A DNA stretch of 64,000 nucleotides from Serpentinicella sp031432315 (GTDB taxonomy: Bacteria > Bacillota > Clostridia > Peptostreptococcales > Natronincolaceae): assembly GCF_031432315.1 (NCBI RefSeq), contig NZ_JAVKGO010000008.1:14115-78114 (forward strand). Reading direction: 5' to 3'. Below are positions 7,928 through 16,993 of the stretch, piece by piece. The notes under the pieces are model-generated. The model made no database searches, was not told the DNA's origin, and saw only the letters and a list, made by a program, of their open reading frames with translations. The first letter of the stretch is position 1. Every line of letters begins with the position of its first letter. The translations under genes were made by a program, and so were the position numbers.

Positions 7928-7997
7928 ATTATATAATTAGTAAAGAAAAATGAAAAAAAATGTAAAAATAGAATGATAGAGCAGTACTCTTTAATCA
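7928..7997 (-). repeat. Right arm of the ~70-bp inverted repeat
   Basis: Reverse complement of 6178-6247 with few mismatches (GAATGATAGAGCAGTA matches TACTGCTCTATCATTC). The left edge coincides with the truncation of the gene at 7664-7894. Confidence 0.85.
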
Positions 7998-8050
7998 CCA
8001 CGATAGTATTATATATAATTGATAAAGTAAGCTAAATAAAAATAGTATTA

Positions 8051-8119
8051 GAAATAATGAAAAAGGATGGTAAAAATGACAACTATAATGCTTTTTTAGG
8101 TTTTGCTTTCTGGGTCTGA
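8051..8119 (+). pseudogene. Fragment of a small gene interrupted at a dispersed repeat
   Basis: A short plus-strand frame reads MKKDGKNDNYNAFLGFAFWV and then meets a TGA exactly where the dispersed repeat beginning CTGATCAAT starts (8116). It looks like the N-terminus of a small membrane protein cut by that repeat. No good ribosome-binding site is present, so the call is tentative. Confidence 0.3.
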
Positions 8120-8213
8120 TCAATTTATAAATAAAGCTTGTTTTTTAAGGGATACTTTGTCTTTTGTATATTAAAGCTTTATTGAATTCAAATTTTGAGG
8201 TGTTTTTTTTAAA
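8116..8213. repeat. Dispersed repeat related to 61981-62040 and 62311-62355
   Basis: Shares CTGATCAAT, CTTGTTTTTTAA, TTGTCTTTTGTATATTAA and AATTCAAATTTTGAGGTG with the region after the truncated ABC ATPase. There the two halves are separated by 270 bp that carries a 50-codon gene. Confidence 0.75.
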
Positions 8214-8313
8214 TTTTATATTCAGTTTATTAAAGGAATGTGTTGCTTATTTCTAGAATTAAATAGTAGTATTTAATATATGTATTTAAATAATGTTATT
8301 GGAGGTTGTACAA

Positions 8314-8622
8314 ATGCTATCTATTATTCAAATAACTATAATTGGTCTTTTTTCTTATATTTTATGGTCTATATTATTTGGTGCATTAAATCAAAGTGTA
8401 TTGCAATTATTTGTTCCAATTCAAAAGAAGACGAATAAACTTAAAGGAAAAACACTATACCGTATATTGCCTTTTATTATATTTTTAACAATTATGGTTT
8501 CCTTAGACGTTGGTTATCAGTTTGGTGATTTTGTGTTTGGATTAATAATAGGATGCTTTCTGGCACTAAATGATGCAATTTTTGATGAACTAATGACTGG
8601 TAAATTAAATGCTAAAAAATAA
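8314..8622 (+). CDS. Small membrane protein of unknown function
   Basis: 102 residues starting MLSIIQITIIGLFSYILW. The ATG at 8314 is chosen because GGAGG lies eight bases upstream; an earlier in-frame ATG at 8293 has none. Helices are at about 3-25, 48-65 and 70-88, followed by NDAIFDELMTGKLNAKK. Six bases after its stop begins the copied 3' end of the binding-protein gene. I do not recognise the family. It is the best-preserved gene of the 5.3-9 kb patch. Confidence 0.7.
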   Translation: MLSIIQITIIGLFSYILWSILFGALNQSVLQLFVPIQKKTNKLKGKTLYRILPFIIFLTIMVSLDVGYQFGDFVFGLIIGCFLALNDAIFDELMTGKLNAKK

Positions 8623-8628
8623 GTACAT

Positions 8629-8672
8629 TTAACACAGAATTTGCTGGAAATGCTATGGATAACATTGAATAA
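8629..8672 (+). pseudogene. Detached 3' end of the binding-protein gene
   Basis: The last 14 codons of the gene at 4290-5297 reappear here (NTEFAGNAMDNIE, stop), with a few changes. They are followed by the same terminator at 8686-8719. No coding sequence for the rest of the protein is present upstream. A former second copy was deleted or only its end was transposed. Confidence 0.88.
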
Positions 8673-8685
8673 ATATAAATTGCAG

Positions 8686-8721
8686 AAAAATAGCGTGTTA
8701 TACACAACACGCTATTTTTTT
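8686..8721 (+). terminator. Terminator, copy of that at 5305-5342
   Basis: Stem AAAAATAGCGTGTT / AACACGCTATTTTT with the same ATACAC loop as the first copy; G-C to A-T changes are compensated on both sides of the stem. Confidence 0.85.
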
Positions 8722-8741
8722 TGTTAGCTACGACATTTAAA

Positions 8742-8885
8742 TTACCAGTATAAAGTATAAAATCTTCTTATTAACCAATACAATAGAAATATTAATGCTG
8801 GTAAATAGCCTATTAAAAAGTCTAATACTCTAGGGACTTTGACATCTGGCAAAACAATTCGACTTATAATCCTAAGTAACAACAT
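8742..8885 (-). pseudogene. Remnant of a small membrane protein gene
   Basis: 47 codons from ATG 8885 (MLLLRIISRIVLPDVKVPRV...LYWLIRRFYTLYW), with one clear helix (LDFLIGYLPALIFLLYWLI). The ATG has no ribosome-binding site at proper distance. A GGGGAGG lies 18 bases upstream in front of ATACAAGCATTAACGTATG, which in another frame reads IQALTYVVT. A lost ATG (now ATA) plus a one-base shift would join the two. Probably a decayed gene. Confidence 0.4.
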
Positions 8886-8981
8886 ACGTTAATGCTTGTA
8901 TTACCTCCCCTATAAACCTTAAATCTACTTCTTTCAATCCTCTATATCACTTTTCTATAGACAAAAGCAAGTAATAACAGC

Positions 8982-11900
8982 CTATTTAATACTCAAATGA
9001 TACTCTTGTAAATTTTTAACTTGTTTATTCGTTGTTTTATTCTTGTAATCTTCAATGCCTTTTGCACTGGCTATTGCAGCTGCAATTGTTGTAATGTAGG
9101 GTATTTTGTGTCTTATGGCGGCTTTTCTTATAAAGGAATCATCGTCATTGCTCTCTTTTCCTAGTGGGGTGTTAATAATGATATCTACCTCTTTATTTGT
9201 TATGGCATCTAGAATATTCGGTCTACCTTCATTTACTTTGGTTACGATTGTAGATTTCACTCCATGGGCTGATAAAAACTGACTTGTTCCTTCTGTTGCT
9301 TTTATTTTAAAGCCTATGTCTGTAAACTTTTGAGCTACTGGTAAAACCAATGATCTATCTTGCTCTCTTACGGTTATTAATACGGTTCCTGAAGTTGGTA
9401 AAGATACTTGGGTCCCTTCTTGAGACTTATAGAAGGCAAATCCAAATGAATCACCCATACCTAAAACCTCTCCTGTTGATCGCATTTCCGGTCCTAAAAG
9501 AGGATCTATTTCTTGGAACATATTAAAGGGAAATACAGCTTCTTTTACCCCATAGTAAGGAATTTCTTTTGCTTCTAAACTACTCACAATAGATTTATTG
9601 CCTTTTACGTTATCCATTATAATCTGTGTTGCTACTCTCGCCATAGATATGTTGCAAATTTTCGAAACTAAAGGTACCGTACGGGATGCTCTAGGATTGG
9701 CTTCTAGTACATATACCTGATCATCTGCAATGGCATATTGTATGTTCATCAATCCGATTACTTTTAGTTCTTGGGCTATTTTTTTTGTGTATGCTTTAAT
9801 CGTACTCAAGTGTTTCTCTGAAATACTTATTGTAGGTATTACACATGCAGAATCTCCTGAGTGTACACCGGCATACTCTATGTGCTCCATTACCGCTGGT
9901 ACAAAAACCTCTGTACCATCGGAGATGGCATCTGCCTCTGCTTCAATTGCACTATTTAAAAATTTATCAATTAAAATTGGTGTTTTAGGTGAAATATCTA
10001 CTGATTGATTAACATAGTTGCTAAGCATTTCTTCATTGTAAATGACCTCCATACCTCTACCACCTAGTACATAAGAGGGTCTTACCATTAAAGGATATCC
10101 GATTTTTTTTGCTACAGAAAGTGCCTGTTCAAGATTAGAAGCCATTCCGGACTCAGGCATTGGGATATTTAGTTTTTTCATCACTTCATCAAACCGATCT
10201 CTATCCTCTGCTAAATCAATGGCATCTAAAGGTGTACCAAGGATTCGCACCCCTGCTTCTTCTAATTCACTGGCTATATTTAAAGGTGTTTGACCGCCGA
10301 ACTGAACGACCACCCCAATTGGTTTTTCTTTTTCATATATACTTAGTACATCTTCCACGGTAAGTGGTTCGAAGTATAGCTTATCTGAAGTATCATAATC
10401 CGTTGAAACTGTTTCTGGGTTACAATTAACCATAATTGTTTCATACCCAAGTTCCCGTAATGTAGTCGCTGCGTGAACACAGCAATAGTCAAACTCGATC
10501 CCTTGCCCAATACGGTTTGGTCCTCCACCAAGGATCATCACCTTAGGCTTATCACTTACTTTTGTTTGATCCGGGGCATTATACGTGGAATAATAATAAG
10601 ATGCGTCTTCAACCCCACTTACAGGCACTGGTTCCCATGCTTCTTTTATACCTAAATTAATTCGTTGTTTTCTAATTGACGCTTCTGTTTCATTTAAAAG
10701 CATTGCAATATACTTATCTGCAAAGCCATCTTTTTTTGCTTTAATGAGTAATTCATCGGGTAAGGTATTGTTTTTATACTGTAACATCTCTTCCTCTAGC
10801 AATACTAATTCCTTCATTTGCTCAATAAACCAGGACTTGATAGCGGTTAATTTGTGAATTTCTTCTATCTTAGCTCCTTTTCGCAGCGCCTCGTAGATCA
10901 TAAAATGCCTTTCACTTGTTGGGCTAACTAATAAAGATAAAAGTTCTTCTAATGGTTTTTGATTAAAATCCTTAGCAAATCCTAAACCATAGCGTCCAAT
11001 TTCTAAAGATCGAATGGCTTTTTGTAGCGCTTCTTTATAGTTTTTTCCAATACTCATAACCTCGCCAACAGCCTTCATTTGCGTACCTAGTTTATCTTCG
11101 GCTTCCTTGAACTTTTCAAAGGCCCAACGAGCGAATTTAACAACAACATAATCTCCGGATGGTGTATATTTTTCCAGGGAGCCATCTTTCCAATAAGGGA
11201 TCTCGTCGAGTGTTACTCCAACTGCTAACATAGATGATACCAGGGCTATAGGAAAACCAGTTGCCTTTGAAGCTAAAGCAGAGGATCGAGATGCCCTAGG
11301 ATTAATTTCTATTACAACGATACGTCCTGTTTTTGGGTCATGGGCAAATTGAACATTTGTGCCACCAATTACGCCAATGGCCTCTACAATATCATGGGCA
11401 TGTTTTTGTAGCCGTTTTTGTAGTGCTTCACTAATGGTTAGCATAGGTGCAGTACAGAAAGAATCTCCTGTATGTACCCCCACAGCATCTACATTTTCTA
11501 TGAAGCATACTGTTATCATCTGATTTTTTGCATCTCTAACGACTTCTACTTCTAACTCTTCCCACCCTAAAACGGATTCTTCAACAAGTACCTGCCCTAC
11601 TACACTGGCGGATATTCCACGGTTAACCACATCTCTTAATTCTTCTAAATTATATACTAATCCACCCCCGGTTCCTCCCATAGTGTACGCAGGCCGTATA
11701 ACTACTGGAAATCCTAATTCTTTAACGATATCTTCTGCTTCTTCAACGCTGTATGCAGGAAAGCTTTTCGCCATTTCTACACCTAACTGATCCATTGTTT
11801 CTTTAAAGGCAATTCGGTCTTCGCCTCTTTCTATGGCATCAACTTGAACACCAACCACTTCAACTCCAAATCTTTCAAGAATGCCTTCATTATGTAACGC

Positions 11901-12200
11901 AACACAAAGGTTAAGCGCTGACTGTCCCCCTAGATTTGGGAGCAGTGCGTCTGGCTTTTCCTTTTCAATAATTTCAGTAAGCCTTTTTACATTAAGTGGC
12001 TCAATATATGTTGCATCCGCCATTACTGGGTCAGTCATAATTGTTGCAGGATTTGAATTGACTAATACAATTTGATATCCTAATTTTTTTAAGGCTTTAC
12101 AAGCCTGAGTCCCCGAATAATCAAATTCACAAGCTTGCCCAATGATTATAGGACCAGAACCGATTATCATGATCTTATTAATATCAGTACGCTTTGGCAT
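8982..12200 (-). CDS. carB: Carbamoyl-phosphate synthase large subunit
   Basis: Makes carbamoyl phosphate from bicarbonate, ammonia (delivered by CarA from glutamine) and two ATP, for arginine and pyrimidine synthesis. The full 1072-residue architecture is visible. The first ATP-grasp half is about 1-400 (MIIGSGPIIIGQACEFDYSG), the oligomerisation region about 400-550. The second ATP-grasp half is about 550-935 (MILGGGPNRIGQGIEFDYCC), and a C-terminal MGS-like allosteric domain runs from about 936. The ATG has GAGGAG upstream. No carA or pyr/arg genes adjoin it, so the small subunit must be encoded elsewhere. Its last 59 bp recur at 6355-6413. Confidence 0.97.
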   Translation of the reverse strand: MPKRTDINKIMIIGSGPIIIGQACEFDYSGTQACKALKKLGYQIVLVNSNPATIMTDPVMADATYIEPLNVKRLTEIIEKEKPDALLPNLGGQSALNLCVALHNEGILERFGVEVVGVQVDAIERGEDRIAFKETMDQLGVEMAKSFPAYSVEEAEDIVKELGFPVVIRPAYTMGGTGGGLVYNLEELRDVVNRGISASVVGQVLVEESVLGWEELEVEVVRDAKNQMITVCFIENVDAVGVHTGDSFCTAPMLTISEALQKRLQKHAHDIVEAIGVIGGTNVQFAHDPKTGRIVVIEINPRASRSSALASKATGFPIALVSSMLAVGVTLDEIPYWKDGSLEKYTPSGDYVVVKFARWAFEKFKEAEDKLGTQMKAVGEVMSIGKNYKEALQKAIRSLEIGRYGLGFAKDFNQKPLEELLSLLVSPTSERHFMIYEALRKGAKIEEIHKLTAIKSWFIEQMKELVLLEEEMLQYKNNTLPDELLIKAKKDGFADKYIAMLLNETEASIRKQRINLGIKEAWEPVPVSGVEDASYYYSTYNAPDQTKVSDKPKVMILGGGPNRIGQGIEFDYCCVHAATTLRELGYETIMVNCNPETVSTDYDTSDKLYFEPLTVEDVLSIYEKEKPIGVVVQFGGQTPLNIASELEEAGVRILGTPLDAIDLAEDRDRFDEVMKKLNIPMPESGMASNLEQALSVAKKIGYPLMVRPSYVLGGRGMEVIYNEEMLSNYVNQSVDISPKTPILIDKFLNSAIEAEADAISDGTEVFVPAVMEHIEYAGVHSGDSACVIPTISISEKHLSTIKAYTKKIAQELKVIGLMNIQYAIADDQVYVLEANPRASRTVPLVSKICNISMARVATQIIMDNVKGNKSIVSSLEAKEIPYYGVKEAVFPFNMFQEIDPLLGPEMRSTGEVLGMGDSFGFAFYKSQEGTQVSLPTSGTVLITVREQDRSLVLPVAQKFTDIGFKIKATEGTSQFLSAHGVKSTIVTKVNEGRPNILDAITNKEVDIIINTPLGKESNDDDSFIRKAAIRHKIPYITTIAAAIASAKGIEDYKNKTTNKQVKNLQEYHLSIK

Positions 12201-12397
12201 AACACACGCTCCTCTTTAATAGATTTTTATTGATTTTATTATATCAACAATTTATATGACTAGCCACAAATTTCTGAATATTTTTTCATTTTTATGTATA
12301 TTTATAAATTTAATTTAATATTACTTTATTCAAAATTGTTTTGGATTTTATTCTATCAATCTTTCGTGAGGTAATTATGCAAATTCATTATAAACAA

Positions 12398-12435
12398 AAG
12401 GTGTCTAAGCATTATTACATAAACTTAGACACCTT
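12398..12435 (-). terminator. Terminator after the 12.5-kb membrane protein gene
   Basis: Twelve-base-pair stem AAGGTGTCTAAG / CTTAGACACCTT, loop of 14, followed on the minus strand by TTGTTTAT. Confidence 0.85.
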
Positions 12436-12456
12436 GTACAATTTGTAAATTTATAA

Positions 12457-12915
12457 TTATTTCGCAATATCAATTTTTTTAACCTTTTTATAGTAATAAT
12501 AAACAAGGGCTGTAACAAGAAGTGGGATCAGTTCTACAGGTCCAAAGAAGCTATAAGAAGTTGATTCTTCGGTAATTGTCACAGCTTGTAAAGCCTCTAT
12601 TCCGAAAAAGTACCCTATGCCTTGCATAATTAAATAGGTACTTACAAATATATACAAAATCCCATTTCTTTTAATGAATTTACCATAGATACCAACTATT
12701 AATCCTATACTATGAAGCATATGACCAATAATTTTAAAGTGAGGTAAATTTAACATACTACCTAACATAGAAACTATTGTACCGGCTATGAGGATTATCA
12801 TTGATTGTTTTATATATCTGCTATCGTTCAAAATAAGATAGAAAACTCCTAGGACTATCATCATAAAAAAACTGCCTAAAAAAATCCCTTCTAATTTATC
12901 AATACTACCATTCAT
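12457..12915 (-). CDS. Membrane protein of unknown function
   Basis: 152 residues with five predicted helices (about 10-27, 34-53, 59-76, 84-103 and 117-137) and a lysine-rich C-terminal end (YYYYKKVKKIDIAK). No motif I recognise. It is a single-gene unit bounded by a terminator on each side. GGAAAGG precedes the ATG. Confidence 0.72.
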   Translation of the reverse strand: MNGSIDKLEGIFLGSFFMMIVLGVFYLILNDSRYIKQSMIILIAGTIVSMLGSMLNLPHFKIIGHMLHSIGLIVGIYGKFIKRNGILYIFVSTYLIMQGIGYFFGIEALQAVTITEESTSYSFFGPVELIPLLVTALVYYYYKKVKKIDIAK

Positions 12916-12961
12916 TTTATATATCCTTTCCTTTGACCTGTAAGGTTAATTATACTAACGT

Positions 12962-12990
12962 AAAACCAAGATATTAAGCATCTTGGTTTT
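12962..12990 (-). terminator. Terminator after the CPBP protease gene
   Basis: Eleven-base-pair stem AAAACCAAGAT / ATCTTGGTTTT with a seven-base loop. Confidence 0.85.
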
Positions 12991-13005
12991 ACTGATTTAT
13001 AAATT

Positions 13006-13884
13006 TTATGAGTCAGGGTGATCTTCTTCTACTATGTCTACTATGTCTTCTTCAAAGCTGTCTACAGCTTCAACTTTATTTTTATATAGATAGGTAAATA
13101 CACTTACGGTCACTACAACACTGATTATAAATGAAATGAAAAGATAGTTATTGAAAAAATCAGGACTTGCATACTCTACCATAATTATACTGGATAGATT
13201 TAAAAGTGCATGGAGTATAATCGGCGCCCATATAGACTTTAACCAAACGTACACTAATCCTAATAAAATACCAAATAAGAAGGTATATACCCCTTGTATT
13301 AACTGCATATGGTATAGACCGAACAAGGCAGCTTGTATAACAATTGTTACTTTTAAAGATAAGTGTTTTTTCAGTTCAGAAAAAACAAGTCCCCTAAAGA
13401 TAATTTCCTCGATTATTGGTACAACAATTCCTACAGCTAAAATAGTAAGAAATAGATTGTCCCCTAGTATAAATCCCATGCTTTCCTCATGTTGGGCAAA
13501 GGAATCTGCAAACAACCCTAAGCCATGGACAACATTTAGCACAAAAATATTTATAAAGTAAATGGAAATTCCAACAGGAATTAGTATTGCCACATGCTTT
13601 AATGACATTTTATTGAATTTACACACATTTAAAAAACTTTCATTTCTTTTTTTGCATATTAAATAGTAGATAATTACTGAGACAAAAGCAGCAAATATAA
13701 GAGAAATTGGAATATGCTCCATCACTTTTTGATTGATAATTTCCTCAAATGCATCCGTTCCAAAAAGTTCAGCGTGCTTTGTACCTAGTACAAAGCCTAA
13801 CCCTAATGTATAAAATATTTGGAAGAAGTAATAAATTACAAGATAGAGTAAAATGAGTCCAGATGTTTTAAATAATTTGTTCAT
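13006..13884 (-). CDS. CPBP-family intramembrane metalloprotease
   Basis: 292 residues, about eight membrane helices. The CPBP (CAAX protease and bacteriocin-processing/Abi, PF02517) motifs are intact: EEIIFRG near residue 158, FGLYHMQ near 188 and HALLN near 224. These supply the glutamates and histidines of the metal site. Such proteins process prenylated or secreted peptides or act in bacteriocin self-immunity; the substrate here is unknown. The C-terminus is acidic (VDSFEEDIVDIVEEDHPDS), an unusual feature. Single-gene unit with GGAAGGA before the ATG. Confidence 0.88.
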   Translation of the reverse strand: MNKLFKTSGLILLYLVIYYFFQIFYTLGLGFVLGTKHAELFGTDAFEEIINQKVMEHIPISLIFAAFVSVIIYYLICKKRNESFLNVCKFNKMSLKHVAILIPVGISIYFINIFVLNVVHGLGLFADSFAQHEESMGFILGDNLFLTILAVGIVVPIIEEIIFRGLVFSELKKHLSLKVTIVIQAALFGLYHMQLIQGVYTFLFGILLGLVYVWLKSIWAPIILHALLNLSSIIMVEYASPDFFNNYLFISFIISVVVTVSVFTYLYKNKVEAVDSFEEDIVDIVEEDHPDS

Positions 13885-14076
13885 TTTTCCAATCCTTCCT
13901 TTGTTGATTTTATAAAATCTTTTTCTACACTATATCATTTATTTACAATAATAGTAAGGGTATTTATTCACATAATACATCAACCACTAAATTAAGATTT
14001 TATCTTGTTTAATTTAACCTTCTAATCATTAAACTGAATTTTCTGAAATACCCTTATGGATAACTTTCAAAAAAAT

Positions 14077-14117
14077 CAAAAAGATAGCAATATTATACAC
14101 AATATCACCATCTTTTT
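14077..14117 (-). terminator. Terminator after nrdG
   Basis: Imperfect hairpin CAAAAAGAT...AATATT / AATAT...ATCTTTTTG ending the nrdDG unit. Confidence 0.6.
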
Positions 14118-14125
14118 GTTTGTTA

Positions 14126-14809
14126 TTAACGTATTTTTATTTCTTCAAAGTAGGGTTTAAGTGTGCTTTCTAATTCTTTCATTGTACTAGAATCAAAGGA
14201 AGAAAGCTTATTCTCTCCACAAAGTACACCTTCGCCGTCCTTAAAGTTTTGAAGACAGTATTTTTTACTGCCCTCAAGCATTTTCCCTATATTTAGTATA
14301 TCCTCTTTGGTTAAAAGCGCTTTACATACTGTCGTTCTAAACTCATAGTTAATATCACTGTCTTTAACTATTTGAATACTTTTCTTTATTTTCTGAACAT
14401 CTACCTCTGCGCCTGCTACTTTAGAATATTTTTCTAATGGTGCCTTTATATCCATCGCGATATAATCAATTAATTTATGGTCTAGTAGATGCTTTAGTAT
14501 ATCGGGTTTTGTGCCATTTGTATCTAGTTTTACAAAGAAGCCTTCGTCTTTCACTTTAGATATGAAGTCACATAAATTTGGTTGTAGCGTCGGTTCTCCT
14601 CCGGATATACAAATTGCATCTATAAATTTCTTTCTTTGCTTTATAAAATTAAGGACTTCTGATTCATCAATTTTTTCCCCTCTATTGTTTACTAAATCCC
14701 TATTATGACAATAAGGACACCTAAAATTACAACCGCCTACAAAGTAGACGGTGGAAATTTTATCAGGGTAATCTATAAATGAAGATTTTTGTATTCCTTT
14801 TATGTTCAT
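14126..14809 (-). CDS. nrdG: Anaerobic ribonucleotide reductase activating enzyme
   Basis: Radical SAM enzyme that installs the glycyl radical on NrdD. The 4Fe-4S motif CNFRCPYCHN is at about 27-36, followed by the SAM-binding glycine-rich SGGEPTLQP at about 69-77. At 227 residues it belongs to the longer NrdG type common in clostridia, close to the PflA-like activases. It starts 15 bp after nrdD with GGAGTG upstream. The context (nrdD immediately before it) fixes the role. Confidence 0.94.
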   Translation of the reverse strand: MNIKGIQKSSFIDYPDKISTVYFVGGCNFRCPYCHNRDLVNNRGEKIDESEVLNFIKQRKKFIDAICISGGEPTLQPNLCDFISKVKDEGFFVKLDTNGTKPDILKHLLDHKLIDYIAMDIKAPLEKYSKVAGAEVDVQKIKKSIQIVKDSDINYEFRTTVCKALLTKEDILNIGKMLEGSKKYCLQNFKDGEGVLCGENKLSSFDSSTMKELESTLKPYFEEIKIR

Positions 14810-14824
14810 CTTAACGCACTCCTA

Positions 14825-16957
14825 TTAAACTGCTTCTGTGCTCGCATCCTTTATGTTCTCTATTTGACTTAAGCTGTCATCGGCTGAAAACTCTTGTCTG
14901 TCTTTATACTCTTCTTTTTTCCCTTTATTCCAAGCCTGAACTGGTCTGTGGAATCCTACTACTCTCGTCCACACTTCTGTTTCTCTACCACAGTCTGGAC
15001 ACTCAAATTGCTCCCCTTTTAGATAACCATGCTCTGTACATATGGAGAAAGTAGGCGTAATCGTTATATAAGGAATCTTACTATTTTCCATTGTTTTCTT
15101 AATTAGTTGTTTACAAGTTTCTACGTTGTCAATTTCTTCTCCAATAAAACCATGAAGTACGGTTCCACCAGTATAAAGGGTCTGTAGATTTTCTTGTAGT
15201 GCAACTGCTTCAAAAATATCTTTCGTATGCCCTACGGGTAATTGTGTTGAATTTGTGTAGTATGGCTCATCTGTACCTTGGCAGATTAATCTTGGGTACA
15301 TCTTCTTATCAATTCTTGCAAAACGATAAGCAGTCCCTTCCGCCGGCGATGCTTCTAAGTTCCAGAGACTTCCTGTTTCTTCTTGGAATATTTGAATCAC
15401 TCTGTTCATAAACTCCATAATTTCAACCGCAAAGGCGTTTCCTTCTTCTGTTGTAATGTCTTTACCTAGAAGATTTAAACAAGCTTCGTTCATACCATTT
15501 AAACCAATAGTTGAGAAATGATTTTTAAAATACTCTCCAGTTGCATCTTTCACATCTTGTAAGTAGAACTGTGAGTAAGGATACAGCCCAACGTCCATAT
15601 AGCGCTCTAGTACCGCCCTTTTCGCTTCACACACCTCTTTCGCGGTTTCCATCAATTCTCTTACACGCTTTTTAAAATCTTCTTCTGATTTTGATATATA
15701 ACCAATTCTAGGCATATTTAATGTAACAACATTTATGGATCCAGTTAAGGGGTTCGCTCCAAAAAGACCGCCACCGCGTTTTCTTAACTCTCTGTTATCT
15801 AATCTTAGACGACAACACATACTTCTTATATCCTCTGGAGAAAGATCCGAGTTTAAGAAGTTTGCAAAGTATGGGGTACCAAACTTTCTTGTCATTTCCA
15901 TAATAGCGTTAACAACTTCTGAATCCCATGGGAAATCATCTGTTATATTTACAGTTGGTATTGGGAAACTAAAAGCTCTTCCTGCTCCGTCCCCTTCCAT
16001 CATCACTTCACAGAAGGCTTTATTGAAGATATCCATTTCTTTTTGGAATTCTCCGTAAGTTTTTTCCATATTTTTACCACCGATAATTGCAGGTAGTTTT
16101 TTCAGTAATGGATGTGGTGCTATATCAAGAGTAATATTCGTAAATGGTGTTTGAAAACCTACTCTTGTCGGTACATTTAAATTAAACACAAATCTTTGCA
16201 ATGCTTTTTTTACTTGCCCATAAGATAACCCATCATAATGTATAAATGGTGCTAAATATGTGTCTATACTCGAAACTGCTTGTGCCCCGGCACTTTCACC
16301 TTGTAGCGTATAAAGTAAGTTAACTAATTGTCCTAGAGCTGACTCAAAATGTCGTGGTGGTTTTGATTCTATTTTCCCTTTTGCTCCTTTAAATCCTCTT
16401 CTTAAAAAGGCTTCTAAATCCCAACCACAACAGTATGGTGCTAATAATCCTAAATCATGTATATGTAGATCACCGCGTACATGGGCGTCTCTTGCTGATT
16501 TATCATAGATTTTATTTAGCCAATATTTGGATGTAATGCTTTCTACAATATGGTTATTTAATCCTTGTAGAGAGAATCCCATATTCGCATTTTCGTTGAC
16601 ACGCCAGTCTTCTAAATTGACATAGTCTTCCACCATTCTTTCTGCGTCCATAAATAGGTTTTTCACTTCACGTATTTCTTCTTGTTTTTTTCTGTATATA
16701 ATATAGGCCTTTGCTGTTTTAGCATGCCCTTCTTCTATTAAAACTTTTTCTACTACATCTTGTATATCTTCTACTGAAGGTATACCTGCACTATATGTTT
16801 CATTAATGATATCTATCACAATTTTTGATAGTTTATTTGATTTCATCTCGTCTGTACCGCCAACCGATTTTGCGGCTGCAAATATTGCTTCTCTAATTTT
16901 TACAGGATCAAATTCTACAATTTCTCCATTTCTTTTTTGTATCTTTGTTACGCCCAT
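14825..16957 (-). CDS. nrdD: Anaerobic ribonucleoside-triphosphate reductase
   Basis: Class III reductase, making dNTPs from NTPs without oxygen using a glycyl radical. Residues 1-95 are an ATP-cone (KIQKRNGEIVEFDPVKIREAI). The catalytic barrel follows. The C-terminal end carries a metal site (C640, H643, C653, C656) and the radical glycine G668 in RVVGFHRPV. The length of 710 is normal. GGGGGAT precedes the ATG. It forms an operon with nrdG, and a probable NrdR box lies just upstream at 16994-17009. Confidence 0.97.
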   Translation of the reverse strand: MGVTKIQKRNGEIVEFDPVKIREAIFAAAKSVGGTDEMKSNKLSKIVIDIINETYSAGIPSVEDIQDVVEKVLIEEGHAKTAKAYIIYRKKQEEIREVKNLFMDAERMVEDYVNLEDWRVNENANMGFSLQGLNNHIVESITSKYWLNKIYDKSARDAHVRGDLHIHDLGLLAPYCCGWDLEAFLRRGFKGAKGKIESKPPRHFESALGQLVNLLYTLQGESAGAQAVSSIDTYLAPFIHYDGLSYGQVKKALQRFVFNLNVPTRVGFQTPFTNITLDIAPHPLLKKLPAIIGGKNMEKTYGEFQKEMDIFNKAFCEVMMEGDGAGRAFSFPIPTVNITDDFPWDSEVVNAIMEMTRKFGTPYFANFLNSDLSPEDIRSMCCRLRLDNRELRKRGGGLFGANPLTGSINVVTLNMPRIGYISKSEEDFKKRVRELMETAKEVCEAKRAVLERYMDVGLYPYSQFYLQDVKDATGEYFKNHFSTIGLNGMNEACLNLLGKDITTEEGNAFAVEIMEFMNRVIQIFQEETGSLWNLEASPAEGTAYRFARIDKKMYPRLICQGTDEPYYTNSTQLPVGHTKDIFEAVALQENLQTLYTGGTVLHGFIGEEIDNVETCKQLIKKTMENSKIPYITITPTFSICTEHGYLKGEQFECPDCGRETEVWTRVVGFHRPVQAWNKGKKEEYKDRQEFSADDSLSQIENIKDASTEAV

Positions 16958-16993
16958 GTTTATCCCCCTTATTGTGTTTTGTATATTCTTTAT

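Noticed and set aside
13006..13884. CPBP protease considered as part of a bacteriocin or abortive-infection system
   Set aside because: No precursor peptide, modification enzyme or transporter nearby; single-gene unit.
15735..16058. Plus-strand 107-codon frame opposite nrdD
   Set aside because: Antisense shadow of a conserved gene.
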